DNA of 7,073 bases from JAPLHV01 sp964464245 (GCA_964464245.1 CAYXFH010000125.1:1-7073), one strand, 5' to 3'; counted from the stretch's first letter, positions 1 through 6,592 are shown. The notes: generated by a model from the sequence alone, not told the origin. Translations and numbers: made by a program.

Positions 1-1
1 C

Positions 2-172
2 CTCTGGACCTTGGACCAAGCCATCTCCTTCGGCCTGCTGGCAAAGCCCTTCTTCGCCTGGGTCGGCGGCAGCTACATCACCATCGCCAACGGCGCCGTC
101 TTCCCAGCCAAGAGCGCTTTCTGGATGCGCGCCCTGGTTCCTGGACTGGAGTGGGTCTGGTTAAACGACTAG
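2..172 (+). CDS. 3' end of an unrecognised gene (5' truncated by window)
   Basis: An open frame enters from the left edge and stops at TAG 170-172, giving the last 56 residues of a protein. It looks like real coding sequence because 48 of 56 codons end in G or C, as in the neighbouring genes. The tail is rich in aromatic and small residues (AKPFFAWVGGSYI, then FWMRALVPGLEWVW) and ends in LND. I do not recognise the family; the hydrophobic patches could be buried core or membrane-associated. The next gene starts about 45 bases downstream on the same strand, so the two may be co-transcribed. Confidence 0.5.
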   Translation, partial: LWTLDQAISFGLLAKPFFAWVGGSYITIANGAVFPAKSAFWMRALVPGLEWVWLND

Positions 173-203
173 CAGGTCGCGAACAGTGAGAGAGACGATT
201 AAG

Positions 204-209
204 AAAGGA
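204..209 (+). promoter_or_regulatory. Ribosome binding site deciding the start of the class V gene
   Basis: AAAGGA lies 8 bases before the ATG at 218 but runs directly into the ATG at 209. Normal spacing therefore favours translation from 218, which removes three residues (MNS) from the longest reading. Confidence 0.5.
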
Positions 210-217
210 TGAACAGC

Positions 218-1615
218 ATGGAAGTGGCCGCGTTGCGTAGACAGATCGTGGGGATCGACCGTCCGGTCCCTCTTCTCGACGGCAGTATGAAGCCCTACGT
301 CTACCTGGACAATGCGGCCAGCGCTCCCGCCCTTCGTCCCGTGCAGGAGAAGGTGAACGAGTTGCTGGAGTGGTACTCCAGCGTGCATCGCGGCTCCGGC
401 TACAAGTCAATGCTCACCACCGACGCCTATGAACGCTCCCGCCAGATCGTAGCGAGCTTCTGCGGCGCCGACACGGCGCGGGACTGCGTGATCTTCGTCA
501 AGAACACCACCGAGGCGATCAACAAGCTGGCCCATCGAATCCCCCTGCAGCCCGGCGAGGTCGTGCTGACAACCGGGATGGAGCACCACTCCAATGATCT
601 GCCTTGGCGGGGGAGAGGCCGGGTGGAATACGTCGGGCTGACCCCGGAGGGCTCCCTCGACTTGGACGACCTGGCCGGCAAGCTACAGCGGCTCTCCGGC
701 CAGGTGCGGCTGGTGGCGGTGACGGGCGCCTCCAATGTGACCGGATTCATCAACCCCTTGCATGAAGCCGCCGAGTTGGCCCATCAGGCCGGTGCTCTTT
801 TCTTCGCCGACTGCGCCCAACTGGCTCCCCACCGCTCCGTCTCGATGGGGGAGAGCAACAGCCCCGGTCACCTCGATTTCCTGGCCCTCTCCGGACACAA
901 GCTCTATGCCCCCTTCGGCAGCGGGGTCCTGATCGGACCGCAGGATTTCTTCCAAGACGGCCCCCCCGACATGGTGGGGGGAGGGACCATCGAGATCGTC
1001 TCTCGCGATGAGGTCTTCTGGGCCGATGCGCCGCAGCGGGAAGAGGCCGGCAGCCCCAACGTGGTCGGCGCGGTGGCGCTGGCCGCCGCCATTCAAATCT
1101 TGCAGGAGGTGGGGATGGAACGGATCGCCGCTCACGAGGCCTCCCTCACCCGCTATGCTCTGCAGCGATTGGCCAAGGTGAAGGGTCTGCGGATCTACGG
1201 CTCGGCCGATCCCGAGCGCTTGGAGGACCGGGTGGGAGTGATCGCCTTCAACCTGGAACCGATTCCCCATGCCAAAGTGGCGGCCATCCTCAGTTTCGAG
1301 GGTGGCATCGCTGTGCGCGACGGCTGTTTCTGCGCCCACCCCTACGTGATTGAATTGCTGGGGGTAGATCGGCAGGTGTTCGATGCATTCAAGGAGAGGG
1401 CGCTGCACCACGACCGCAGCACTCTCCCCGGGTTGGTGCGGGCCAGTTTCGGCTGCTTCAGCAACGAGGAAGACGTCGACCGGTTGGTGGAGATGCTGGA
1501 GCGGATCGAGGCCGGCGATTACCGCGGCGACTACCGCTGCCAGACCTCCAGCGGCAGCTATTTCCCGGTCGGGGTAGACCTAGCCGCCTGGCTCTCCTCG
1601 GGGTCAGGTCTTTAG
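218..1615 (+). CDS. Class V aminotransferase-fold PLP enzyme, cysteine desulfurase-like
   Basis: This is a PLP-dependent enzyme of the NifS/SufS (aminotransferase class V) fold, 465 residues from ATG 218 or 468 from ATG 209. Family marks are a YLDNAASAP start region, GMEHHSND (PLP-stacking His), DCAQLAPH (Asp to the pyridine nitrogen) and ALSGHKLYAP, whose Lys (residue 228 from ATG 218) should form the Schiff base. VRDGCFCAHP near residue 372 puts a Cys where SufS-type desulfurases carry the persulfide Cys, so release of sulfur from cysteine is plausible. No SufBCDE partner is present, so the substrate is uncertain and another class V reaction is possible. The protein is longer than a typical SufS of roughly 400 residues. 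Its final residues, GSGL plus stop, are encoded by the inverted repeat that starts at 1600, so the natural C-terminus has probably been altered. Confidence 0.88.
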   Translation: MEVAALRRQIVGIDRPVPLLDGSMKPYVYLDNAASAPALRPVQEKVNELLEWYSSVHRGSGYKSMLTTDAYERSRQIVASFCGADTARDCVIFVKNTTEAINKLAHRIPLQPGEVVLTTGMEHHSNDLPWRGRGRVEYVGLTPEGSLDLDDLAGKLQRLSGQVRLVAVTGASNVTGFINPLHEAAELAHQAGALFFADCAQLAPHRSVSMGESNSPGHLDFLALSGHKLYAPFGSGVLIGPQDFFQDGPPDMVGGGTIEIVSRDEVFWADAPQREEAGSPNVVGAVALAAAIQILQEVGMERIAAHEASLTRYALQRLAKVKGLRIYGSADPERLEDRVGVIAFNLEPIPHAKVAAILSFEGGIAVRDGCFCAHPYVIELLGVDRQVFDAFKERALHHDRSTLPGLVRASFGCFSNEEDVDRLVEMLERIEAGDYRGDYRCQTSSGSYFPVGVDLAAWLSSGSGL

Positions 1616-1626
1616 ATTTAGCGTTT
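1600..1626 (+). repeat. Left arm of 27-base perfect inverted repeat
   Basis: The arm begins GGGGTCAGGTC and ends TTTAGCGTTT. Its exact reverse complement is at 4293-4319. The resemblance weakens further inward, where TTCGC on the left corresponds loosely to TCGTCGC on the right. The arm overlaps the end of the class V gene and contributes its last four residues and TAG stop. Such G-rich arms resemble the ends of non-autonomous or REP-type elements, but no transposase is present in the window. Confidence 0.8.
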
Positions 1627-1925
1627 CTTCGCGCTGCGGCTGATCGTTGAGATAGTGTTACTCAATATGCCGGGCTACTTTCTGCTAGGTGCAACTGAAC
1701 CGCTCTATGGCGTCGCGATGTTCCCGTTGCTCTTGGCCTTTCCAACGCCTGTTTCCATGAGCAGCGACTGCTCCAAGCTCGGCCGGTGAAGCAATCGCTG
1801 CCTTGTATCGATCTCGGATTGGTTCTTTCTCAAACTGAGCAGGTAAGACAGTCTGAGGGTAAACAATGTCTCTGCGATCATTGAGGCTGACGACAAAAAT
1901 CAACTTGCGGCAATTCGATAATCCA

Positions 1926-2059
1926 CGTAGGGGCGACGCATGTGTTGCTCCCTAACCCCCGGCAGCTCGATAGTTCCCGGCGGCAGGGCGTTCTGGAGAA
2001 TAAGGCGTCACCATACCGAGACAGCCCGTGCGTGGGCTGGTTTGAAACTCGCCCCTACG
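1926..2059. repeat. MITE-like element with 11-base inverted ends
   Basis: CGTAGGGGCGA at 1926-1936 is matched exactly in reverse complement by TCGCCCCTACG at 2049-2059, enclosing a unit of 134 bases without a gene. Dispersed repeats with GTAGGGGCGA ends are familiar from several environmental bacteria, which supports a small non-autonomous element. There is no visible target duplication, and copies elsewhere in the genome cannot be seen from here. Confidence 0.5.
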
Positions 2060-2144
2060 AGGGCCACTCCGGCGTAAACCATATCCATGGGACCGAGAAG
2101 ACTCTAAAAGATCATCATCGCCTTGATTACAGGGAAGCTGGTAA

Positions 2145-2186
2145 AGACATGCTGCCGCAGGGTTTCCAGACATGCTGCCGCAGGGT
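2145..2186 (+). repeat. Two direct copies of a 19-base unit, 23-base period
   Basis: The unit AGACATGCTGCCGCAGGGT occurs at 2145-2163 and again at 2168-2186, identical in both copies and separated by four bases. It ends 14 bases before the TTGACA box of the toxin-antitoxin operon. It may be a local duplication or a pair of regulator sites. Confidence 0.75.
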
Positions 2187-2200
2187 GGTAAGTTGCCCAC

Positions 2201-2230
2201 TTGACATGAAAGAATCTCGGAGATTAGCTG
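2201..2230 (+). promoter_or_regulatory. Probable promoter of the toxin-antitoxin operon
   Basis: A perfect TTGACA -35 box is at 2201-2206. The -10 region at the right distance (TTAGCT at 2224-2229, or TAGCTG at 2225-2230) is weak. The position, about 40 bases before the first start codon, and the palindrome in the spacer support the call. The weak -10 leaves doubt. Confidence 0.5.
2213..2225. promoter_or_regulatory. Probable operator: perfect 13-base palindrome
   Basis: AATCTC-G-GAGATT has two six-base arms around one central base. It sits between the -35 box and the presumed -10, where a bound dimer would block RNA polymerase. Xre-type antitoxins usually repress their own operon through such sites, so the HTH domain of the gene at 2373 is the natural candidate to bind it. 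Binding is inferred. Confidence 0.55.
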
Positions 2231-2268
2231 GTTCTCAGACTGCCTCTGCACAAAAAAGAGGAGAATGA

Positions 2269-2373
2269 ATGGCAACCCTGCCCTCTAATGCTTTGCGTGA
2301 TAATCTATCAATGCCTGGACATGAAATCGAACAGCGGTTACAATCGGTTATTATGAACCAGGAGGCAATCTGA
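2269..2373 (+). CDS. 34-residue small ORF coupled to the antitoxin gene
   Basis: The frame starts at ATG 2269 and reads MATLPSNALRDNLSMPGH, then on to QSVIMNQEAI before TGA at 2371-2373. GAGGAG at 2258-2263 gives a strong ribosome site with five-base spacing. The stop overlaps the ATG of the next gene as TGATG, a layout that often couples translation. A TGA directly precedes its ATG, so it is not the tail of a longer frame. No domain is recognisable. It could be a leader peptide that sets antitoxin translation, a small protein of the module, or a remnant. The ribosome site and overlap are seen; function is unknown. Confidence 0.5.
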   Translation: MATLPSNALRDNLSMPGHEIEQRLQSVIMNQEAI

Positions 2374-3158
2374 TGAATCCAACAACAACGCTCGGCCGCC
2401 GCCTGAAAGAACTGCGAGAACGCGCAGGCTTGAGTCAGTCGCAACTTGCTGCCCAGGTCGGAGTCTCGCGAAGCGCACTCTCCCAGACTGAAAATGCTGC
2501 GCGTAAGGTATGTTCCGAGGAATTAGTTAAACTGGCACAGGCGCTGAACTCAACCGTTGGAATCTTGGTCGGCGCCGAGATCGAGCCGGAGCTTACGGTC
2601 GCGCGCCAGGCGCCGGCCAACCAACCCCTGCCCGTGCTGCGCAACCACATCCCTCAACGCGACCTTGTCAAATTTCGCGAGGTTTTGCTCTACGTCCTCA
2701 AATATGTCGGATCACGGCCCAACACCGGCGAGAGCACTCTCTACAAATTGCTCTACTTCATTGACTTCGATTACTACGAGAAATATGAGGAACAGCTTAT
2801 CGGCGCGACCTACATCCACAACCAGTACGGCCCGACGCCTCGCGAGTTCCGCCAAGTCGTTACAGAGATGTGCGTGGCAGGCGAACTCGAGCGTGTCCGG
2901 AGCCGGCACTTCAATTACCCGCAAACCAAGTACTTACCGCTTCGCGACCCAGATTTGACCGCGCTGTCCGGGTTGCAGGTGAAACACATCGACGAAGTCC
3001 TCGAGCGGCTCGCGGACATGAGCGCGCAGCAAATCAGCGACTACTCGCACGCTGACTTCCCCTGGCGGTCCACTGCTCCGGGCAAAGACATCGATTACGA
3101 AATGGTCTTTTACCGCACTGCGCCGTATTCTCAGCGTGAATATGTCGAGACCGATTAG
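2373..3158 (+). CDS. HTH (Xre)-Panacea antitoxin, SocA/DUF4065-like
   Basis: A 261-residue protein with two parts. Residues 8-66 form an Xre helix-turn-helix, with recognition segment LSQSQLAAQVGVSRSALSQTE. Residues about 101-250 form a Panacea (SocA-like, DUF4065) domain, seen in LYKLLYFIDFDYYEKYEE followed by HNQYGPTPREFR. Panacea domains act as antitoxins that neutralise very different toxins, and an N-terminal HTH would let this one repress its own operon from the palindrome at 2213. AGGAGG at 2360-2365 lies seven bases before the ATG. The upstream small ORF overlaps this start, and the toxin start lies inside this gene's 3' end, as usual for such modules. The reading frame appears intact. 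Confidence 0.85.
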   Translation: MNPTTTLGRRLKELRERAGLSQSQLAAQVGVSRSALSQTENAARKVCSEELVKLAQALNSTVGILVGAEIEPELTVARQAPANQPLPVLRNHIPQRDLVKFREVLLYVLKYVGSRPNTGESTLYKLLYFIDFDYYEKYEEQLIGATYIHNQYGPTPREFRQVVTEMCVAGELERVRSRHFNYPQTKYLPLRDPDLTALSGLQVKHIDEVLERLADMSAQQISDYSHADFPWRSTAPGKDIDYEMVFYRTAPYSQREYVETD

Positions 3159-3504
3159 CTCGGTCGTCCGCCTCCCTGAATTCGACCAAGACCTGAAGCG
3201 GCTCAGCCGGCGGTTCTCGACCCTTGACGCCGACATACGGAGCTTCATCGAAAAACCACTCACTCTTTTCCTGCGCGGTGAGCCGGCGGGTGGCAGAATT
3301 GAACGAGTAGCCGGGCTCGACCTCGACTACCCGGAGGTATACATCGCCAAGCGCATCGCTTGCCGCGCACTTAAAGGTCGTGGGGCAGATACTGGTCTGC
3401 GACTCGTCCATGCCTGATTCCCGAAAGAAGACCGAATCGAACTCATTGAGCTCTTCTTCAAGGCCAACCAGCTCGTTGAAAACAAGGCCCGCATCAAACG
3501 TGCT
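3142..3504 (+). pseudogene. RelE/HigB-like toxin gene interrupted by an in-frame TGA
   Basis: The frame starts at ATG 3142 (or GTG 3136), 17 bases inside the antitoxin gene, and has no clear ribosome site, so coupled translation is likely. The 91 residues before TGA 3415-3417 have the pattern of RelE/HigB-type toxins: FDQDLKRLSRRF, GGRIERVAGL, then VYIAKRIACRALKGRG and GLRLVHA. After the TGA the same frame continues FPKEDRIELIELFFKANQ and NKARIKR, which fits the missing C-terminal strand and helix of this family. A single base change therefore probably truncated the toxin, which would normally cleave mRNA or inhibit translation. The frame stays open to TGA 3619-3621, but family resemblance fades near 3504. 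Recoding or a sequencing error are less likely alternatives. Confidence 0.72.
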
Positions 3505-3714
3505 TGCGGTTGCAAGCCCCATCCTGCTTCCAGATTGGCTCGGGCAGAGTTCCTGGCCTCCTCGCGCCTAGCGACCGCTCTAGTGGTCTTGGTATCATCT
3601 ACCACATTGCACACCGATTGACGATTGAGAGCGATAGGTCTTCGCGAATAGGTGCAAGAACGTACAATCACATTCGCAGGATGTTGAAAGAAACCTGACT
3701 CGGAGGAGAATCTG

Positions 3715-4251
3715 ATGAATCAAACAAGGAAAAAGAAATCGGGGTGCATGGCTTTGCTCGTAGTCGATGTACAATGGGGACTTTTTCAGAGAGCCACCCC
3801 GATGTACCACCCGGAAGAGGTGCTGGCGAACATCAATATCCTGGTGGACCAGGCGCACCGGGACGGGGTTCCCGTCATCTACGTGCAGCACGCCAATGAA
3901 GGCACATTGGTGAGAGGTTCTGACCTATGGCAGCTACATCCCGCGATTCAGCCGCTAGAACATGAACAGATCGTCCACAAGCGCAGGCCCAATGCCTTCG
4001 ACGAGACTTCCTTGGACCAGGAACTACGGGCAAGGGGTGTTCAGCAGTTGATCATCACGGGGATGCTCACCCAAGGCTGCGTTCGCGCGACCTGTATCGG
4101 AGCCCACGAGTTGGGGTACCAGGTCATTTTGGTGGAAGACGGTCACAGCAACTTCAGCAAGCGGGCGTTGTGGATAATCCGATACTGGAACCGCACCCTG
4201 AAAGAAAGCGGGATCGTGACATTGAAAGCGGCCGCGGAAATCCATTTTTAA
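3715..4251 (+). CDS. Isochorismatase-family cysteine hydrolase
   Basis: A 178-residue protein of the isochorismatase/nicotinamidase superfamily. The catalytic triad is visible: Asp18 in MALLVVDVQWG, Lys89 in IVHKRRPNAF and Cys122 in TGMLTQGCVRATC, followed by the usual AHELGYQVILVEDGHS segment. Members hydrolyse amide or ether-type bonds in small molecules such as isochorismate, nicotinamide or biuret; the substrate here cannot be told. No signal peptide is seen, so it should be cytoplasmic. GGAGGAG at 3702-3708 gives a strong ribosome site six bases before the ATG. It is the last gene inside the inverted-repeat segment and ends 41 bases before the right arm. No functional link to the upstream toxin-antitoxin genes is evident. 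Confidence 0.88.
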   Translation: MNQTRKKKSGCMALLVVDVQWGLFQRATPMYHPEEVLANINILVDQAHRDGVPVIYVQHANEGTLVRGSDLWQLHPAIQPLEHEQIVHKRRPNAFDETSLDQELRARGVQQLIITGMLTQGCVRATCIGAHELGYQVILVEDGHSNFSKRALWIIRYWNRTLKESGIVTLKAAAEIHF

Positions 4252-4292
4252 TTGGGGACAGCCACTGATTATTCACCAGAAGGTGCGACGAA

Positions 4293-4319
4293 AAACGCTA
4301 AATCTAAAGACCTGACCCC
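4293..4319 (-). repeat. Right arm of 27-base perfect inverted repeat
   Basis: Read on the - strand this is identical to the 27 bases at 1600-1626. It gives the small methyltransferase its last residues and TAG stop (4304-4306). A GGGGACAGCC motif at 4254-4263, between the isochorismatase stop and this arm, resembles sequence seen beside REP-type elements and may belong to the same element end. Confidence 0.8.
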
Positions 4320-4888
4320 AAGGGGACGCGGCACTCCAGCCGACGGATGATGTCCCCCAGCATCAACTTCCGGTCTTCCACAAGCCATAAACCGGACTGC
4401 GCAATGTAGGACAGGGTGTCCGGCTCCATGTGCGCCCCGATCCAATGTTCCAGGCGGGCTAGATGTGGAACCATGCTGAGGACATGCTCCAACATCAGGA
4501 TCCGGCCGTCGGGCTTCACCACTCGCGTCATTTCCTGCAATACCAGCGCTGGGGAAGGGACCGAGCAGAGGAAGAAGGTGCACACCACGATGTCAAAGGT
4601 TTGATCGGGAAAGGCCAAGCGCTCGGCATCCATCGGGCGCAAGTCAACCGCAAGATGGAGACGCTTCGCCGCCCGGCGGGCCCGTCTCAGCAGCCCCGGG
4701 CTGAGGTCCACTCCCGTTAATTGCACCTTTCCAGTATCGTAATAGGGAAGGTTCTTGCCGGTGCCCACTCCCACTTCCAGAATTCTGCCGGACAGATCGT
4801 GCAACAGATCTTGTCGAAAGCGGCGGAAAGCCAGCAGTTCAATCGGCCACAAGAGGACGTTGGAGAGGAGGTAGGCCTGGTCCTGCAA
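4304..4888 (-). CDS. Small class I SAM-dependent methyltransferase
   Basis: A protein of about 194 residues from TTG 4888, or 198 from ATA 4900, with the Rossmann methyltransferase fold. Motif I is ILEVGVGTG (residues 36-44), followed by NLPYY; VDLSPG carries Asp61, expected to bind the ribose of SAM, and DAERLAFPDQTFDIVVC and VVKPDGRILMLEH follow. This pattern is close to the UbiE/METTL7-like group, but the acceptor is unknown. The gene follows the DUF885 gene closely, with its ribosome site on that gene's stop, so the two are probably one operon. The start is uncertain: TTG 4888 has only GAGG close by, while AGGAGG is properly spaced for ATA 4900. The C-terminus RRLECRVPLGSGL ends in repeat-encoded residues. 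Confidence 0.82.
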   Translation of the reverse strand: MQDQAYLLSNVLLWPIELLAFRRFRQDLLHDLSGRILEVGVGTGKNLPYYDTGKVQLTGVDLSPGLLRRARRAAKRLHLAVDLRPMDAERLAFPDQTFDIVVCTFFLCSVPSPALVLQEMTRVVKPDGRILMLEHVLSMVPHLARLEHWIGAHMEPDTLSYIAQSGLWLVEDRKLMLGDIIRRLECRVPLGSGL

Positions 4889-4905
4889 TTGCCTCGCTAT
4901 AGAAA

Positions 4906-4911
4906 CCTCCT
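4906..4911 (-). promoter_or_regulatory. Ribosome binding site spaced for an ATA start
   Basis: On the - strand AGGAGG overlaps the DUF885 stop (TAG 4912-4910) and lies five bases before ATA 4900-4898, which is in frame with the methyltransferase. The DUF885 gene has the same arrangement, AGGAGG plus five bases, before its ATG. The distance to TTG 4888 is 17 bases, too far for this site to serve it. Confidence 0.55.
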
Positions 4912-6592
4912 AGTCCAACCCGCTGTCTGGATGGGGCGCCCCTTCGCCGAAGAGCCGCAAGCGCATCAACCGTGGCGGCAGTGACCCACTCTGGAGGATG
5001 GCATCGTGCATCTGGCGCATGGTGGCATGTGGGTATCGGATCCGGTACTCAGCGACGATGTCCAGGATCTGCAGCTTGCCCATCAGATAGCTTTGAGGCT
5101 GGGTAGGGGTGGTGGTGTAGCGGATCACCTCGGCCCTGGCGTCATCCGGCTCCAGGCCGGCCCGTTCCACCAGGAAGCCGATGGCCTCCTCCACGGTCAT
5201 CTTTCCGGTGTGCAGCGAGGGATCCAGAATGATGCGCGAGGCTCGCCACAACTGAGCTTGCAGGCGGGCGAGCTTCTGGATGGGTTGGTCGATGAAACCG
5301 AGTTCCTCCATCAGCTCTTCGCAGTAGAAGGCCCATCCCTCGATGAACAAGGAGGAGAGAAACCCCCCGAACAGCCGGGGCAGTGAGGGCGTCCGGTTGG
5401 CCACGACTAGTTGCAGGTGGTGGCCGGGGTAGGCCTCGTGCAGCGCGGTCACTGGGATGTCGGCCCAGGGGTGACCGCGCAGCTTCCTCTCGGTCGCCTC
5501 GGGATCGGCCCCTTCCTCCACTGGAGTCACCACGAAAATGCCTTCCTGGATTTTCTCCAGGAAGCCGGGCATATTGTAGGCTGCATAAGGGAGCATCGGG
5601 CGCTGAAAGGGCGGAGTAGGGATGATGCGAATGCACTCGCCCGGGGGGATAGAGGCGATCTGGCGATCAATGACGAACTGCCGGGCGGCGTCCATGGACT
5701 GGCGATAGGCGTCCAGCAACCCCTCGGCAGTGGGATGCTCCTGCTTGGACTCCTCCAGCAGCTCTTCCACGGTCTTGCCTGGGTCGATCCGGCCGGCGAG
5801 TTCTTTCATCTGCCGCCGAGTGTCCTCGTACAGCCGCCAGCCGGTGGCGAGCAAGGCATCGCTGTCGTACTCCACCATGTGGTCCTCGCGCAGGATCTCG
5901 TTGAAAAGCTCCTGGCCGACTGCGAAATCTCCCTGGGCTTTGGGCAACACCTCTTGCTGGATCCATGCAGCATACTCTTGCAGGGCGCCCGCAGCGGCTT
6001 GGGCTGCAAGCAATACGGGTTCTTTCAGATCCGGGACAGCCTCGGCCAAGATCGGAATGAAGGCTGCAAACAGGCCGACGCCCTGCTGCGCAGAATCAAT
6101 CGCCACCTCCGCCCAGACGCGCGGAACCTCGGCCGGGATGATCAAGGCCCGGCTCTCCTGTAAGACGCGCGGCGTCTCTTGCAGACGGCCCAGGATGCCT
6201 TTCATCCGCTCGGGCAAGGGAGCGAACTCGCGGACGATCAGCCCGTAGACGCCACCCAGGCATTCGTTGGACCCGCTGCTGGGGTCGCGCTGCAGTGTGC
6301 GCAGGCGGTCGAAGCCGCGAATGAACTGCTTGAGGATCTGGATGGTCAGGGTCCGATCAATTTGGGCGTCCAAGGTCCAGTTTACAGCAGGATAGCTCTG
6401 GAACTTTTCCAGCCATTGGCCGAGCCGGCGGCGTTGGTCGGCGATGGCCGCCGGGGAATAATCCCCCAGCCGGTCATCGTAGCGATGATCGCCCAGGAAG
6501 GTCGCTGCGCCTGGCGAATCACGCAGAAGCTCATCAAACATAACCTGCGTTTCCAAATAGAACTGTTTTTCCGCTGCGGCGTCCAAAGACAT
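4910..6592 (-). CDS. DUF885-family zinc metallopeptidase-like protein
   Basis: A 560-residue protein of the DUF885 family, a usual full length. The putative metal site is HEAYPGHH at residues 385-392, and a second conserved block, EGWAFYCEEL, starts at Glu418, a candidate third ligand and helix. Members resemble zinc peptidases, but substrates are poorly known. The N-terminus (MSLDAAAEKQFYLETQVM) has no signal peptide or lipobox, so this copy should be cytoplasmic, although some relatives are exported. AGGAGG (6598-6603 on the - strand) lies five bases before the ATG. The small methyltransferase follows in the same frame directly after the TAG stop. Confidence 0.87.
   Translation of the reverse strand: MSLDAAAEKQFYLETQVMFDELLRDSPGAATFLGDHRYDDRLGDYSPAAIADQRRRLGQWLEKFQSYPAVNWTLDAQIDRTLTIQILKQFIRGFDRLRTLQRDPSSGSNECLGGVYGLIVREFAPLPERMKGILGRLQETPRVLQESRALIIPAEVPRVWAEVAIDSAQQGVGLFAAFIPILAEAVPDLKEPVLLAAQAAAGALQEYAAWIQQEVLPKAQGDFAVGQELFNEILREDHMVEYDSDALLATGWRLYEDTRRQMKELAGRIDPGKTVEELLEESKQEHPTAEGLLDAYRQSMDAARQFVIDRQIASIPPGECIRIIPTPPFQRPMLPYAAYNMPGFLEKIQEGIFVVTPVEEGADPEATERKLRGHPWADIPVTALHEAYPGHHLQLVVANRTPSLPRLFGGFLSSLFIEGWAFYCEELMEELGFIDQPIQKLARLQAQLWRASRIILDPSLHTGKMTVEEAIGFLVERAGLEPDDARAEVIRYTTTPTQPQSYLMGKLQILDIVAEYRIRYPHATMRQMHDAILQSGSLPPRLMRLRLFGEGAPHPDSGLD

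Larger units (their letters stand above)
1627..2200. other. Low-G+C stretch with no convincing gene
   Basis: The longest frames here (1685-1903 on the - strand and 1942-2268 on the + strand) show no recognisable domain, no good ribosome site and, for the second, run straight through a repeat. G+C is about 42% at 1861-1920 against about 65% at 1081-1140 in the preceding gene. The stretch holds an inverted pair at 1926-2059 and a 19-base direct repeat at 2145-2186. It is best read as the remains of mobile or intergenic DNA; no RNA gene or terminator could be recognised. Confidence 0.5.

Noticed and set aside
683..1411. A 242-codon open frame on the - strand
   Set aside because: It is antisense to the class V gene, which has a full set of catalytic motifs; the His- and Gly-rich translation is typical of a shadow frame.
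1685..1903. A 72-codon frame on the - strand in the gene-poor stretch, possibly a decayed gene
   Set aside because: Its only start is a TTG without a ribosome site, no family is recognisable, and the upstream frame runs into the GTAGGGGCGA repeat.
2145..2186. The paired 19-base repeat as a small CRISPR
   Set aside because: There are only two units separated by four bases, with no spacers and no cas genes.
1942..2268. A 108-codon frame on the + strand ending just before the small ORF
   Set aside because: It crosses the MITE-like unit, both 19-base direct repeats and the promoter-operator, and its translation has no protein-like pattern.
3415..3417. TGA in the toxin read as selenocysteine or tryptophan
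   Set aside because: No selenocysteine insertion hairpin is evident, this toxin family has no known need for one, and neighbouring genes use TGA as a stop and TGG for tryptophan.
3641..3668. A promoter for the isochorismatase gene with -10 TACAAT at 3663-3668
   Set aside because: The -10 is good, but no acceptable -35 lies at the right distance, so it is not called as a feature.
4316..4325. CCCCAAGGGG as a terminator for the convergent genes
   Set aside because: It is a bare ten-base palindrome without a loop or a T-run, and it overlaps methyltransferase coding sequence.
5411..6163. A 250-codon open frame on the + strand
   Set aside because: It lies entirely antisense to the DUF885 gene, which has clear family motifs, and results from high G+C. 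Its translation has no recognisable domain.
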